64,000 bases of DNA from Chloroflexota bacterium (GTDB lineage: Bacteria > Chloroflexota > Anaerolineae > Anaerolineales > Anaerolineaceae): positions 1-64,000 of the forward strand of contig JAAYCN010000035.1 of the NCBI GenBank assembly GCA_012729755.1. The letters run 5' to 3'. Shown here in pieces: positions 31,180 through 41,974 of the stretch. The notes below the pieces were generated by a model that saw only the letters and a program-made list of their open reading frames with translations, was not told where the DNA came from and ran no database searches. Both the position numbers and the translations under genes were made by a program. The stretch's first letter is position 1; every line of letters starts with the position of its first letter.

Positions 31180-32205
31180 ATGCATTTTTCCATTATCCAG
31201 ACAGAAGAAGATTGGGCGCGCCTCAAACCTGAGTGGGATGCCTTGCTCGAGCGCTCTGTCACCAAAGTCCCTTTTTTACTCTGGGATTACCAATTCGCCT
31301 GGTGGCAAAAACGGGGTGGCGCCGAATGGCCAGCTGACTCTCAGCTGGCAATCATTACCGCCCGCGAAGACAGCCAATTGACCGGTATCGCTCCATTTTT
31401 TATCGCTGAAAAAGAAGGCGAACCCCCGGCGCTGCGTTTCATTGGGCAGGTGGAGGTGAGTGATTATCTTGATTTCATCGTCCCCCCTGATTCCCTTCAG
31501 CCATTCCTGACCGGGCTGCTCACTTATCTGACAGCCGAACCTTCCCTCTCAGCTCTACCCCTCCGCCTCGACAACTTTATCGACACCTCCCTTTCGCTCC
31601 CGGCGCTTCAGGCTGCCGCGGCCCAAACAGGGCGGACATACGCCGCGTCTGTGCTGATGCCCTCCCCCTACATCCCGACCGCGCCAGACTGGGACTCTTA
31701 TTTAGCTACCCTTGATAAAAAACAGCGCCATGAGATCCGCCGTAAGATCCGCAACGCCGCCGCTCAGCGAAATGCCAGCTGGTACATCATGGAACACAGC
31801 GAGCACTGCCAGCAGGAGATGGATGACTTCCTGACCATGATGCGCAACGAGCCCGATAAAGACACCTTCCTGAAGCCCGCCATGGTCGAATTTATGCAAG
31901 CCGCCGCCGAAGCAGCCTGCAAAAACAATATTCTTCACCTGGCCTTCCTGACCATGGATGGTGAAAAAGCCGGCGCTTTCTTGAGCTTCATCAACGACAA
32001 GAAATTGTTGGTCTACAATTCCGCCTGGAACCCCAGGTTCTCCCAGTTCTCTCCAGGTTGGGTGCTTTTGTCTTTTCTGATCCAATGGGCAATTGAGCAT
32101 CATTTCAGTGAAGTCGATATGATGCGCGGCGATGAAGACTATAAATACCGCTTTGGCGGCGTTGACCGTCACGTTATGTCGGTTGTCTTATCTAAACCTC
32201 GCTGA
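31180..32205 (+). CDS. FemAB/CelD-like GNAT-fold acyltransferase
   Basis: WARLKPEWDALLERS, LDKKQRHEIRRKIRNA, HLAFLTMDGEKAGAFLSFINDKKLLVYNSAW, VDMMRGDEDYKYRFGG. Confidence 0.85.
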   Translation: MHFSIIQTEEDWARLKPEWDALLERSVTKVPFLLWDYQFAWWQKRGGAEWPADSQLAIITAREDSQLTGIAPFFIAEKEGEPPALRFIGQVEVSDYLDFIVPPDSLQPFLTGLLTYLTAEPSLSALPLRLDNFIDTSLSLPALQAAAAQTGRTYAASVLMPSPYIPTAPDWDSYLATLDKKQRHEIRRKIRNAAAQRNASWYIMEHSEHCQQEMDDFLTMMRNEPDKDTFLKPAMVEFMQAAAEAACKNNILHLAFLTMDGEKAGAFLSFINDKKLLVYNSAWNPRFSQFSPGWVLLSFLIQWAIEHHFSEVDMMRGDEDYKYRFGGVDRHVMSVVLSKPR

Positions 32206-32318
32206 CCCTGATCTCTGCCTTTTCGTTCTGACAAACAACTCTTACGAAATATTAATACGCCTGGCAGTCCTCGTTCTTGACCCCACTTTTCGCGCATGGT
32301 AATATTAATCACAGTTGA

Positions 32319-32345
32319 TTAGCACTCTCACGTTGAGAGTGCTAA
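32319..32345 (+). promoter_or_regulatory. CIRCE operator (HrcA binding site) upstream of hrcA
   Basis: Exact TTAGCACTC-N9-GAGTGCTAA. Confidence 0.97.
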
Positions 32346-32357
32346 TTTGAGAAAATC

Positions 32358-33395
32358 ATGACAAAAGAACTGACCGAACGCCAAAAATTGCTGCTCTCCC
32401 TGATCATTCACGAGCATACGCGAACCGCCCAGCCGGTTGGCTCTAAAAGCATTGTCAATCAATTCGGGCTCAACTTATCCTCTGCTACTATTCGCAACGA
32501 GCTGGCCACCCTGACCGAACTCGGCTATTTGCGCCAACCCCATACTTCCGCCGGCCGCGTGCCGACCGAAGAAGGTTACCGCTATTTCGTCTCCAACCTC
32601 GTACAGCAGACCAATTTGCCCGCCACCACCCGCAACACCATCAGCCATCAGTTTTATCAGGCGCCTCAGGGGCTGGTTCAATGGCTCAGGTTGGCTGCCT
32701 CTGTCTTGGCTAATCACTCTCAGGCCGCTTCGCTCGTTACTGCGCCGCACACCACCAGGGCAACTTTCAAACATATCGAATTACTCTCCACCCGTGCCAC
32801 CCAAGTACTTCTTGTATTGGTTTTAGGCGGTGGTGAGATCCGTCAGCGCATTCTCTCGCTGGATGAATCAGTCTCTCAGGAAAATCTTTCCGAACTGTCC
32901 GCGCACATTAATGGCCTGTGTCAGAATTATTCTGCTGACGACCTGAAATCCAGGCATGAACAACTCAGCCCGCTTGGACTGATCGTGCTCGATACCATCA
33001 TTGAGGAAATGCGTCTCTCATCCACACTGGTCACTGGCGAGGTTTACCTCGATGGTCTCACCAATGTGCTTACCGAGCCCGAATTTGCCCAATCGGAACT
33101 CGCCCGCTCGCCCATGCGCCTGCTTGAGGAGCGCACGCTTCTCAACGACCTGATTTCACGCACGATCATGACTGAGGAGGTCGGCGGCGTTCAGGTCCTG
33201 ATCGGCGGCGAAGGCACCTGGGATGAGCTCAGGGATTGCTCGGTCATCCTGACCCGCTACGGCATCCCCGATCAGCTCACCGGCGCTATTGGCGTGCTCG
33301 GCCCGATGCGCATGCCCTATGGCCACACAATTTCCACCGTGCGTTTCATGGCCGGTCTGCTCTCAGACCTGGTTTCGGAACACTTGGTTGAATAA
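32358..33395 (+). CDS. hrcA: Heat-inducible transcription repressor HrcA
   Basis: LTERQKLLLSLIIHEHTRTAQPVGSKSIVNQFGLNLSSATIRNELATLTELGYLRQPHTSAGRVPTEEGYRYFV. Confidence 0.97.
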   Translation: MTKELTERQKLLLSLIIHEHTRTAQPVGSKSIVNQFGLNLSSATIRNELATLTELGYLRQPHTSAGRVPTEEGYRYFVSNLVQQTNLPATTRNTISHQFYQAPQGLVQWLRLAASVLANHSQAASLVTAPHTTRATFKHIELLSTRATQVLLVLVLGGGEIRQRILSLDESVSQENLSELSAHINGLCQNYSADDLKSRHEQLSPLGLIVLDTIIEEMRLSSTLVTGEVYLDGLTNVLTEPEFAQSELARSPMRLLEERTLLNDLISRTIMTEEVGGVQVLIGGEGTWDELRDCSVILTRYGIPDQLTGAIGVLGPMRMPYGHTISTVRFMAGLLSDLVSEHLVE

Positions 33396-33418
33396 TTTGG
33401 AGGACTCAAAAACAATTT

Positions 33419-33943
33419 ATGAAAGAACCCAAACGCACTAACAAAACCGAAAAGGAAGAACCACAGGAAGATCCGGTGGTTGCTGCCTTGCAAAAAGAAC
33501 TGGTCGAAACCAAACAGAAAGCGGACGAATATCTCGACGACCTGCAGCGCGAACGTGCCAGCTTCGCCAATTACAAGCGCCGCATTGACCAGGAAAACGC
33601 TGAAATCTACCAGAAATCGCTTGGTGACCACATCAAGCCCTTCCTGCCGGTCATTGACGACCTCGAACGCTCACTGAAGCATCGCCCCGAAGATCAGGGC
33701 GCCAGACAGTGGGTGGAAGGTGTTGACTTAATCCTCAAAAAATTGCTCAACACCCTGCAGAATAATGGTGTTCAGGCTATCGAAGCCAAACCGGGCGACA
33801 TGTTCGACCCAAACTTCCACGAAGCCATCACCCACGAAGAAAACGAACAATACACAGACGGTCAGATCATCGAAGTCGTTCAGACCGGTTATAAAAACAA
33901 CGATCGCATCATTCGCCCTGCTTTGGTCAGGGTAGCAAAATAA
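33419..33943 (+). CDS. grpE: Nucleotide exchange factor GrpE
   Basis: DLQRERASFANYKRRIDQEN, LPVIDDLERSLKH, FDPNFHEAITHEE. Confidence 0.96.
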   Translation: MKEPKRTNKTEKEEPQEDPVVAALQKELVETKQKADEYLDDLQRERASFANYKRRIDQENAEIYQKSLGDHIKPFLPVIDDLERSLKHRPEDQGARQWVEGVDLILKKLLNTLQNNGVQAIEAKPGDMFDPNFHEAITHEENEQYTDGQIIEVVQTGYKNNDRIIRPALVRVAK

Positions 33944-33952
33944 GGAGCTAAT

Positions 33953-35863
33953 ATGTCAAAAATCATTGGTATTGACCTTGGAACTACCAACTCAGTCGCC
34001 GCCGTCATGATGGGCGGTGAACCTGTTGTCATTCCTTCCGCCGAAGGTGAACGCCTGGTACCTTCCGTTGTCGCCGTCAACAAAAACGGTGAGCGCCTCG
34101 TCGGCCGCGTTGCTCGGAACCAGGCTGTCGTCAACCCCGAGAACACTATTTTCTCGATCAAACGCTTCATGGGCCGCCGTTATGATGATCCCGAAGTTCA
34201 GCGCGCCAAAGCCCACATTCCATATCATATTTCCAAGGCCCCTAATGGCGACGTGCGGGTAACTTTGGGAGATAAGGAATATACAGCTCCTGAGGTTTCA
34301 GCCATGATCCTGGCCAAAATCAAACGCGATGCCGAAGCTTACCTCGGTGAACCTGTCACCCAGGCGGTCATCACCGTGCCAGCCTACTTCAATGATGCTC
34401 AGCGCAACGCCACCAAAGATGCTGGCAAGATTGCCGGCCTCGAAGTCCTGCGCATCATCAACGAGCCGACTGCCTCCTCTCTCGCTTACGGCCTCGACAA
34501 GCGCAAGAACGAAACCATCGTCGTCTACGATCTCGGCGGCGGTACCTTTGACGTGTCCATTCTCGAGGTCGGCGACGGCGTCTTCCAGGTCAAATCCACC
34601 AGTGGTGATACCTTCCTGGGCGGCGACGACTTCGACCAGCGCGTCATTGACTTTTTGGCGGACGAATTCAAACGCGACAACAACATTGACCTCCGTCAGG
34701 ATCGCCAGGCCCTGCAGCGTCTCAAAGAAGCAGCCGAAAAAGCCAAAATCGAGCTTTCTTCGACCATGCAGGCTCAAATCAACCTGCCCTACATCACTGC
34801 CGATGCCAATGGCCCCAAACACCTCGACATCACGCTCACCCGCGCCAAACTTGAGCAGCTCACCGGCGACCTGATCCAAAAAACCCTTGGCCCCATCAAA
34901 CAGGCTCTTTCCGACGCCAACCTCAAAGCCAGCGACATCAACGAGGTCGTCATGGTTGGCGGTATGGTCCGCATGCCTGCGGTGCAGGACGTTGTGCGCA
35001 AAGAATTCAACAAAGAACCAAACAAGAGCGTCAATCCTGACGAAGTGGTCGCCATCGGCGCCGCCATTCAAGCCGGCGTTCTGGGCGGAGAAGTCAAAGA
35101 CATCTTATTGCTCGATGTCACCCCGCTCACCCTTTCCATCGAGACTCTGGGCGGCATCGCCACCCCATTAATCAAACGCAACACCACCATCCCAACTCGT
35201 GAGAGTCAGGTGTTCTCCACCGCTTCCGACAGCCAGACGCAGGTCGAAATCCACGTGCTGCAAGGTGAACGCCCCATGGCCGCCGACAACAAATCACTTG
35301 GCAAGTTCAATCTGGATGGCATTCCGCCCGCTCCGCGCGGTGTTCCTCAAATCGAAGTAACATTTGACATCAACGCCAACGGCATTCTCGAGGTCACCGC
35401 CAAAGACAAAGCTACCGGCCGCAGCCAGAACATCACCATCACCGCGTCCTCCGGTCTCAGCGAAGCGGAAGTTGAAAAGATGCGCCGCGAAGCGGAAGCC
35501 CACGCCGACGAAGATAAAAAACGCCGCGATCTGATCGAAGCGCGCAACACCGCCGACAACGCCGCCTACACCTCCGAGAAGACGCTTAAAGACTTGGGCG
35601 AAAAGGTTCCGGCCGAGCTCAAAACCCGCGTTGAAGATGCCATCGCTAAAGTTCGTGCTGTCCGCGACCAGGACGACGCCGAAGCCATCAATCGTGAAGT
35701 TGAAGCGCTCATGCAAGTCCTCCAGGAAGTTGGCAGCGCCGCCTACCAACAGAGTCAGACTCAGCCTGGCGCTGATCAGGCCCAGCCCGGCAATGAAAAC
35801 CAGACCGGAACGCCGCCAGAAGATGGCGATGTCGTCGATGGCGAGTTCAAACAGGCTGAGTAA
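33953..35863 (+). CDS. dnaK: Molecular chaperone DnaK
   Basis: [39 protein letters not shown] and Hsp70 throughout. Confidence 0.99.
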   Translation: MSKIIGIDLGTTNSVAAVMMGGEPVVIPSAEGERLVPSVVAVNKNGERLVGRVARNQAVVNPENTIFSIKRFMGRRYDDPEVQRAKAHIPYHISKAPNGDVRVTLGDKEYTAPEVSAMILAKIKRDAEAYLGEPVTQAVITVPAYFNDAQRNATKDAGKIAGLEVLRIINEPTASSLAYGLDKRKNETIVVYDLGGGTFDVSILEVGDGVFQVKSTSGDTFLGGDDFDQRVIDFLADEFKRDNNIDLRQDRQALQRLKEAAEKAKIELSSTMQAQINLPYITADANGPKHLDITLTRAKLEQLTGDLIQKTLGPIKQALSDANLKASDINEVVMVGGMVRMPAVQDVVRKEFNKEPNKSVNPDEVVAIGAAIQAGVLGGEVKDILLLDVTPLTLSIETLGGIATPLIKRNTTIPTRESQVFSTASDSQTQVEIHVLQGERPMAADNKSLGKFNLDGIPPAPRGVPQIEVTFDINANGILEVTAKDKATGRSQNITITASSGLSEAEVEKMRREAEAHADEDKKRRDLIEARNTADNAAYTSEKTLKDLGEKVPAELKTRVEDAIAKVRAVRDQDDAEAINREVEALMQVLQEVGSAAYQQSQTQPGADQAQPGNENQTGTPPEDGDVVDGEFKQAE

Positions 35864-35956
35864 AACTGCTCAAGCCTGTCAAGGAGATTAACTGCCATGG
35901 TGGTGAAATCACCGCCATGGCATTCCTGCAAAAACAGCAATCTATAAAGTGAATGT

Positions 35957-37096
35957 ATGGCAAGCAAACGTGATTACTACGAAGTTCTCGGGGTTCCCCG
36001 TACCGCTACGGCAGACGAACTCAAATCCGCCTTCCGTAGCCTGGCGCGCCAATATCACCCTGACGTGAACCGCTCCCATGACGCTGAAGAAAAGTTCAAA
36101 GAAATTAACGAAGCCTACAACGTGCTCTCAGACCCCGATAAACGCGCCGCTTATGATCGCTTCGGGCATGAAGGCGTCAACACCCAGGGCATGCCCGATT
36201 TCTCAAGCATGGATCTCTCCGATATCCTGGAAGGCCTGTTTGGCATGGGCGGTTTCGGAGGCTTCGGAGGCTTCGGCGGATCACGATCGCGCAGCCGCAA
36301 TGCGCCCCGCCGGGGTCAGGACCTCAGTTCCAGCATCCGCCTGAGCTTCGAAGAAGCTGTCTTTGGCGCCGAGAAGGAAATTGAGATCACCCGCGACGAA
36401 AAATGCGCGACCTGCAACGGAAGCGGCGCTGAGCCCGGCACCCATCCGACCCCCTGCCCCACCTGTAAAGGTCAGGGGGAAGTTCGCCAGGTTCATCAGA
36501 CTTTTTTAGGCTCCATGGTTCAGGTCGTCACCTGCCCCGAGTGTCAGGGGCGTGGCGAGACCATCAGCACGCCCTGCCATACTTGCCGGGGACGCGGTTT
36601 AGAGCGCAAAACAGTCAAGAAGAAAATTACCATTCCCGCTGGCGTTGATGATGGCAACCAGATGCGCATGATCAACGAGGGCCAGCCAGGCATCAACGGC
36701 GGTCCAAACGGCAATTTCTATCTCGAGCTCGAGGTCATGCCGCATAAGTTTTTCAGGCGCCGCAACAACGACATCCTCCTCGATATTGACATCAATATTG
36801 CCCAGGCAGCGCTGGGTGACGAAATCAACGTACCCACCTTGCAGGGCGCCAAGAAACTGCGCATCCCTGCCGGCACCCAGCCCGGCAAAGTATTCAAAAT
36901 GAGCGGTGAAGGCGTGCCTGTCCTGCAACGAACCACCCGCGGCGACCAGCTTGTGACGGTCAATGTTCAGGTGCCCACCTCACTCACCGATGAACAACGC
37001 GCCCTGCTTGATCAGCTTGGCAAAACCATGGGCACCGAAATCAAAATTCAGGAACGCAGTTTCTTTGACAAATTAAAGGACTTTCTCGATGGATAA
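35957..37096 (+). CDS. dnaJ: Chaperone DnaJ
   Basis: J domain with HPD, G/F region [10 protein letters not shown], four CxxCxGxG-type zinc motifs. Confidence 0.98.
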   Translation: MASKRDYYEVLGVPRTATADELKSAFRSLARQYHPDVNRSHDAEEKFKEINEAYNVLSDPDKRAAYDRFGHEGVNTQGMPDFSSMDLSDILEGLFGMGGFGGFGGFGGSRSRSRNAPRRGQDLSSSIRLSFEEAVFGAEKEIEITRDEKCATCNGSGAEPGTHPTPCPTCKGQGEVRQVHQTFLGSMVQVVTCPECQGRGETISTPCHTCRGRGLERKTVKKKITIPAGVDDGNQMRMINEGQPGINGGPNGNFYLELEVMPHKFFRRRNNDILLDIDINIAQAALGDEINVPTLQGAKKLRIPAGTQPGKVFKMSGEGVPVLQRTTRGDQLVTVNVQVPTSLTDEQRALLDQLGKTMGTEIKIQERSFFDKLKDFLDG

Positions 37097-38012
37097 ACCT
37101 CAAGCCTGGCTTGAAGCCTCCCTCATCTGTAGCGCCGAACTCGCCGAAGCTGTCGCCGAGGTTTTTTCACGCTTCACTCCTGATGGAGTCGTACTCAACA
37201 ATATCACCCGTTTTGACCAGACCGCTTATGAAGAGGTGCCTACTGGCGAGATACGCGTCGCAGCTTATCTGCCTCTCGACGAGAGCGTTGAAGAGAAAAA
37301 ACACCAGCTCGATCAGGCCATCTGGCATATGAGCCAGATCGCTCCGCTCTCACCCCTTTCCTATGCCCAGATCGCCGACCAGGATTGGATGAGCCTCTGG
37401 AAGCAGCACTACAAACCGCTCGAGATCGGCAAAAAGCTGATTGTCCTGCCCGCTTGGGTAGATCAGAGTCTCGCCGGTGAGCGCCTGCCTATTCGCATTT
37501 CGCCCGACGTCGCTTTCGGCACTGGCTCCCATCCTTCCACCCAGCTTTGCCTGATCGCCCTCGAAAAATATGGCTGCAAAGGTCTCAATGTATTAGATGT
37601 CGGCTGCGGCAGCGGCATTTTATCCATTGCCGCCGTTCGTCTTGGCGCCAATCAGGTGCTCGGCGTCGATACCGACCAGGCCTCCATTCCCAGTGCTGAT
37701 CGAAACGCTGCCCTTAACGGCATGGAAAACCGCGTCACCTTCGAAGTCGGCACTCACACCAACCTCCTCAACCGTTCTGACCAGCTGCGTCAAGCCCCGC
37801 GCGTGCTTGCCAACATCCTCGCCCCGGTTCTGATCAAGATGCTCAACTCCGGCCTGGCTGATACCGTTTCCCCCTCCGGGCTGCTCATCTTGGGCGGCAT
37901 CCTCGACACTCAGGTCCACGATGTGCTTAATGCCGCAGCCAACCATGGCCTCACCATGGTCGAAGGTTTTCATGATGGAGATTGGGTCGTTTTAGTCCTG
38001 CGAAAGCATTAG
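37089..38012 (+). CDS. prmA: Ribosomal protein L11 methyltransferase
   Basis: [50 protein letters not shown]; overlaps end of dnaJ. Confidence 0.94.
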   Translation: MDKPQAWLEASLICSAELAEAVAEVFSRFTPDGVVLNNITRFDQTAYEEVPTGEIRVAAYLPLDESVEEKKHQLDQAIWHMSQIAPLSPLSYAQIADQDWMSLWKQHYKPLEIGKKLIVLPAWVDQSLAGERLPIRISPDVAFGTGSHPSTQLCLIALEKYGCKGLNVLDVGCGSGILSIAAVRLGANQVLGVDTDQASIPSADRNAALNGMENRVTFEVGTHTNLLNRSDQLRQAPRVLANILAPVLIKMLNSGLADTVSPSGLLILGGILDTQVHDVLNAAANHGLTMVEGFHDGDWVVLVLRKH

Positions 38013-38025
38013 CCGCGAAAAGATC

Positions 38026-38565
38026 TTACACAGATTTTCCCAGCTGATACGCCTCATCCAATGCGGCATGACCATCAATCTTATCTTTGCTTTCCAGCCC
38101 CAGCGCGCTCACCACACCCTTTAAGGTTACGTCGTTGAAACAATCGATCCACGCCTGCACGTTGCTGATCGGCCGCTCCATGGTACCATCAGAATCATCA
38201 GCCGCTGAACACAGCAGATAAATTTCGCGAAAAGCATAGTCCGCCGCATACAGCGGATATGTGCGGTCAAACAATACCTTCAGCTGTCCGCTCAACCCAT
38301 AATAATAAACCGGGCTTGCGAAAACAATCACCTGCGCTGTCAGCATCTTCTGAACGATGCTTTCCGCGTCATCTTCAAAGATACAGCGCATCGTCGTCTG
38401 ACACTTATCACACCCGATGCAGAACTTGAGTGTCTTCCCAAGCAGGCTCACGAACTCAACTTCGTGACCTGCTTCTCTCGCGCCCTTGGCAAACGCTTCT
38501 GCCAGAGCGGCAGAATTGCTCCTCGGCCGCAGGCTCGATGAAATCACTAACACACGTTTTGTCAT
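38026..38565 (-). CDS. NADPH-dependent FMN reductase / flavodoxin-like protein
   Basis: VLVISSSLRPRSNSAALAEAFAKGA, CIGCDKCQTTMRC, VFASPVYYYGLSGQLKVLFDRTY. Confidence 0.9.
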   Translation of the reverse strand: MTKRVLVISSSLRPRSNSAALAEAFAKGAREAGHEVEFVSLLGKTLKFCIGCDKCQTTMRCIFEDDAESIVQKMLTAQVIVFASPVYYYGLSGQLKVLFDRTYPLYAADYAFREIYLLCSAADDSDGTMERPISNVQAWIDCFNDVTLKGVVSALGLESKDKIDGHAALDEAYQLGKSV

Positions 38566-38595
38566 AATCGCTTCACCTCAATTCTGGCTGTGGTA

Positions 38596-39930
38596 TTAAT
38601 TCTGTGATTGGTCGCCCTTGCCCAGTGCCTTCCACTTGCTCTCATCCGCACGCAGGCGATGCTTCACGCCTCCCCTGCCCCTCAGCTGATCAAAACCTTC
38701 CGGCTTGATGCTCACCTGCTTCCCCTGCAGCAGGCCCAACACACCCTCCTGCCCCTCATTGCCGAGATCCTTATACGGGTCGGTCAGACTCTTAGCCGGG
38801 CGCGTGTAATTAGTGGGTTGTTCATAAGTTGTGATAAAGCCCTCAAAATTGCGCAGCACCACCGCGTTATCCGATTGAGCGATCATGTAATTTGGCATCA
38901 ATGGAATCTTACCGCCCCCACCCGGTGCGTCCACGACGTAGGTTGGATTGGCAAAGCCGGAGGTATGCCCGCGCAGCGCTTCCATAATCTCAAGCCCTTT
39001 CGCCACCGGCGTGCGGAAGTGTCCTGCGCCGTGCACCAGGTCGCACTGATAAATATAGTAAGGCCTGACGCGAATGCGCACCAGGTCTCTCACCAGTTGC
39101 CTCATCAGCAGCGGATCATCATTCACCCCGGCCAACAACACCGATTGGTTGCCCAGCGGGATGCCAGCGCGGGTGAGCTTGTCACAGGCCAGAGCCAATT
39201 CATGAGTGATTTCATTGGGATGATTGACGTGGATGTTAAGCCAGAGCGGGTGATAGTTTTGCAAAAGCTCACAGAGTTCATCGGTGACACGCTGGGGCAT
39301 GAAGACCGGAACGCGTGAGCCAATGCGGATAATCTCAATATGCTCGATCTCCCGCAAAGAGTTCAAAACCCTCTCCAAAACGCGTGGCGCCAGCGTCAGC
39401 GGGTCACCGCCCGAAATCAGCACGTCTCTCACCTGCGGAGTGTTACGCAGGTACTCCAATTGCGCTTCAAAGTCCTCATTCGAGAAGGATTGATGCGGGT
39501 CGCCAACCAACCGCGCGCGGGTGCAATAGCGACAATAAGACGCACAGGTATTGGTAATCAACATCAACACCCGATCAGGGTAGCGGTGCACCAACCCGGG
39601 CACTGGCGAATGCATGTCTTCCGCCAGCGAGTCTTCCATTTCGCCAGTGAAGGGCTGCAGTTCTTCCGAGGTCGGGATCACCTGTTTGCGGATCGGGTCA
39701 AACGGGTCTTCCGGATTAATCAGGGAAACAAAATACGGTGTGATGTCCACTCTGAAAAGCCCTGGTGCGTTCAGCGCTTTTTTCTCAGACTCGGTCAGTT
39801 TGAGCACTTTCTCAAATTCTTCAATGGTGTTCAGACGATGGCCGAGCTGCCAGCGCCAGTCGTTCCATTTTTCATCAGGGATATCTTTAAATACAGGGGC
39901 TCGTTTTGACACAAATTGCGTCTTTGACAT
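38596..39930 (-). CDS. kamA: Lysine 2,3-aminomutase (radical SAM)
   Basis: TNTCASYCRYCTRARLVG (CxxxCxxC), YIYQCDLVHGAGHFRTPV, VVDAPGGGGKIPLMPNY; start trimmed to MSKTQFVSK. Confidence 0.92.
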   Translation of the reverse strand: MSKTQFVSKRAPVFKDIPDEKWNDWRWQLGHRLNTIEEFEKVLKLTESEKKALNAPGLFRVDITPYFVSLINPEDPFDPIRKQVIPTSEELQPFTGEMEDSLAEDMHSPVPGLVHRYPDRVLMLITNTCASYCRYCTRARLVGDPHQSFSNEDFEAQLEYLRNTPQVRDVLISGGDPLTLAPRVLERVLNSLREIEHIEIIRIGSRVPVFMPQRVTDELCELLQNYHPLWLNIHVNHPNEITHELALACDKLTRAGIPLGNQSVLLAGVNDDPLLMRQLVRDLVRIRVRPYYIYQCDLVHGAGHFRTPVAKGLEIMEALRGHTSGFANPTYVVDAPGGGGKIPLMPNYMIAQSDNAVVLRNFEGFITTYEQPTNYTRPAKSLTDPYKDLGNEGQEGVLGLLQGKQVSIKPEGFDQLRGRGGVKHRLRADESKWKALGKGDQSQN

Positions 39931-40027
39931 CGTATTCTCTCCTTGGTGAGTAGGCTTATCAATATTGTAATCGAATCGCCATATTGCGGATGCCAAATTA
40001 ACGATAACCCGCCTGAGATTGGAAAAA

Positions 40028-41128
40028 TTATGAAAGATACCTCAAACCTGTGATGTGCTTGATTCCAAACCCCGGCGTATCCGGCAAGCTGATTAATGCC
40101 TCGTTGAATATCGCGCCCCCCTCAATCGGGTCAGTCGCGCATAATACCGGCCCATCCAAATCCACCTTGGTGATCACCCTATTTTTCGCTGAAGCCAGGT
40201 GAACCGCCGCGTTTACGCTGACTTTCGCCTCGAGCATACAACCAATCATACACTCCACGCCATATGTTTCCGCCAGCGCACAGATTGCCAGAGCGTTCTT
40301 GATGCCCCCAGTCTTCATCAATTTGATATTAATCAGGTCACAGGCGTTTTGTTGGATCAAAACCGCCACGTCGCGCGGCGAATAGACCGCCTCATCCGCC
40401 ATCACAGGGATGGCAACATGTTCGCGTACGTATCTAAGCCCTTCAACGTCTGCCTGGTGAACGGGCTGCTCAACAAACTCAATTTGAAGGCCCGCGTCTT
40501 CCATCTCATTCAGCAACCTCACCGCCTCTTTAGGTTTCCATCCCTGGTTGGCGTCAATGCGCAGGGCGACCTCATTACCTATCGCGGCTCTGATTGCTTT
40601 CATCCGCGCCATATCCTTTGCCGCGTCATTGCCTACTTTAATTTTCAGCGTCTTATACCCGCGACTAACTGCGTTCAGGCTATCTCTGACCATTTCATCA
40701 GGTTCATTGACACTGATGGTGATATCCGTCGTGATCGGCGCCCCACTACCACCCAACAGACGATACACCGGTGCGTTCAGCATTTGCCCAAACAGGTCAT
40801 AAAGCGCGATTTCCATGGCTGCCTTGGCGCTTGTGTTATGCTGGATCGCGCCCTGGGTTAGGTCAAGCAGCTCATTGAAATCTTCGACAGATCTCCCCAT
40901 CAGTGCGGGAATCAGGTGATCCCGCATCGCCCCAACAATCGCGCCCTTGGTGTCCCCAGTCACCCGTCCGGTCGGCGGTGCCTCTCCATACCCGATAGCG
41001 CCCTCATCGGTGTGAATCTCGACGATGATATCTTCCACATGATCAACTGATCTCACTGCCGTGCGAAACGGTGTTCTGAGAGGAATCTTAAGTTCCGCGA
41101 GGCGAATATCGGTTATTTTCATCGTCAT
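40028..41128 (-). CDS. Dipeptide epimerase (enolase superfamily, L-Ala-D/L-Glu epimerase-like)
   Basis: TLKIKVG, RIDANQGW, EQPVHQADVEGL, NIKLMKTGGI, VDLDGPVL. Confidence 0.9.
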   Translation of the reverse strand: MTMKITDIRLAELKIPLRTPFRTAVRSVDHVEDIIVEIHTDEGAIGYGEAPPTGRVTGDTKGAIVGAMRDHLIPALMGRSVEDFNELLDLTQGAIQHNTSAKAAMEIALYDLFGQMLNAPVYRLLGGSGAPITTDITISVNEPDEMVRDSLNAVSRGYKTLKIKVGNDAAKDMARMKAIRAAIGNEVALRIDANQGWKPKEAVRLLNEMEDAGLQIEFVEQPVHQADVEGLRYVREHVAIPVMADEAVYSPRDVAVLIQQNACDLINIKLMKTGGIKNALAICALAETYGVECMIGCMLEAKVSVNAAVHLASAKNRVITKVDLDGPVLCATDPIEGGAIFNEALISLPDTPGFGIKHITGLRYLS

Positions 41129-41188
41129 CTCCCTTCGAAGTGACTGCAGCCGCTTTAAGCGGCTGCAGCTCATCACTGTTTGGTTTGG

Positions 41189-41971
41189 TTATGCCGTGTA
41201 ATAATCATAAGCCATTTTTGAGATATGGCCAATAATCTCGCGACCGTCCTTGTTGGTCGTCGTCTCATTGGTCAGAACCACAATGATATAAGCCTTCCCG
41301 TTTTCGGGATACACGATCCCCACATCATGTTCCAACAAGTCCAAATCACCCGTCTTATGCGCTATGACAATTTCTTCGGGCAGGTAAAGATCCAGCCTGC
41401 CGCGAACCTGCTGACGTTTCATAATATCGAGCATCTTTTCACTCGATTTTTGATTAACATTTCTTCCGCTGACAATCAATTTCAAAATCTTCGCCAAATC
41501 CTCCGCGGAAATAAAATTGTCATGGCCCTGCCGTCTGGCTTCGCTATCCATCATATGACGTCCAAGGTGCGCATCTTTCAGGCCTAACCTCTTGATTGTC
41601 GCGTTGATATTCTCCATCCCTAAGAAATCAATCAGTATATTCGTCGCTTCATTATCACTAAGGATAATCATCAGCGTGCACAATTCCTCAAGTGTAAATA
41701 TATGACCCGGGTTCAATTCCTTAAGAATGCCATCGCCGCCCGTTCGGTGTTTTTCGGTTATCGTAATCGTATCCGTCAGCGAAAAATCCCCTACGGCCGC
41801 CCGATTAAACAGCTCCGACATAATCGCCAGCTTGATCGTGCTCGCCGATGGAAAGACACGCTCCGTGTTAATCGCAACGGCTCTATCGCCGTCGAGTGTT
41901 TCCACCACGACGGCGACATTGCCAGTTTGTGTCTTCAAAAATTCTTGAATTTTTCCTTGCAGCGCCATCAT
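41189..41971 (-). CDS. Class A beta-lactamase-like serine hydrolase, no evident signal peptide
   Basis: SASTIKLAIMSEL (SxxK), ILSDNEATN (SDN), IAHKTGDLDLLEHDVGIV (KTG). Confidence 0.9.
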   Translation of the reverse strand: MMALQGKIQEFLKTQTGNVAVVVETLDGDRAVAINTERVFPSASTIKLAIMSELFNRAAVGDFSLTDTITITEKHRTGGDGILKELNPGHIFTLEELCTLMIILSDNEATNILIDFLGMENINATIKRLGLKDAHLGRHMMDSEARRQGHDNFISAEDLAKILKLIVSGRNVNQKSSEKMLDIMKRQQVRGRLDLYLPEEIVIAHKTGDLDLLEHDVGIVYPENGKAYIIVVLTNETTTNKDGREIIGHISKMAYDYYTA

Positions 41972-41974
41972 CTT

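Noticed and set aside
41189-41971. Antibiotic-resistance beta-lactamase
   Set aside because: No signal peptide visible and embedded in a metabolic cluster; the family call is kept but not the resistance role.
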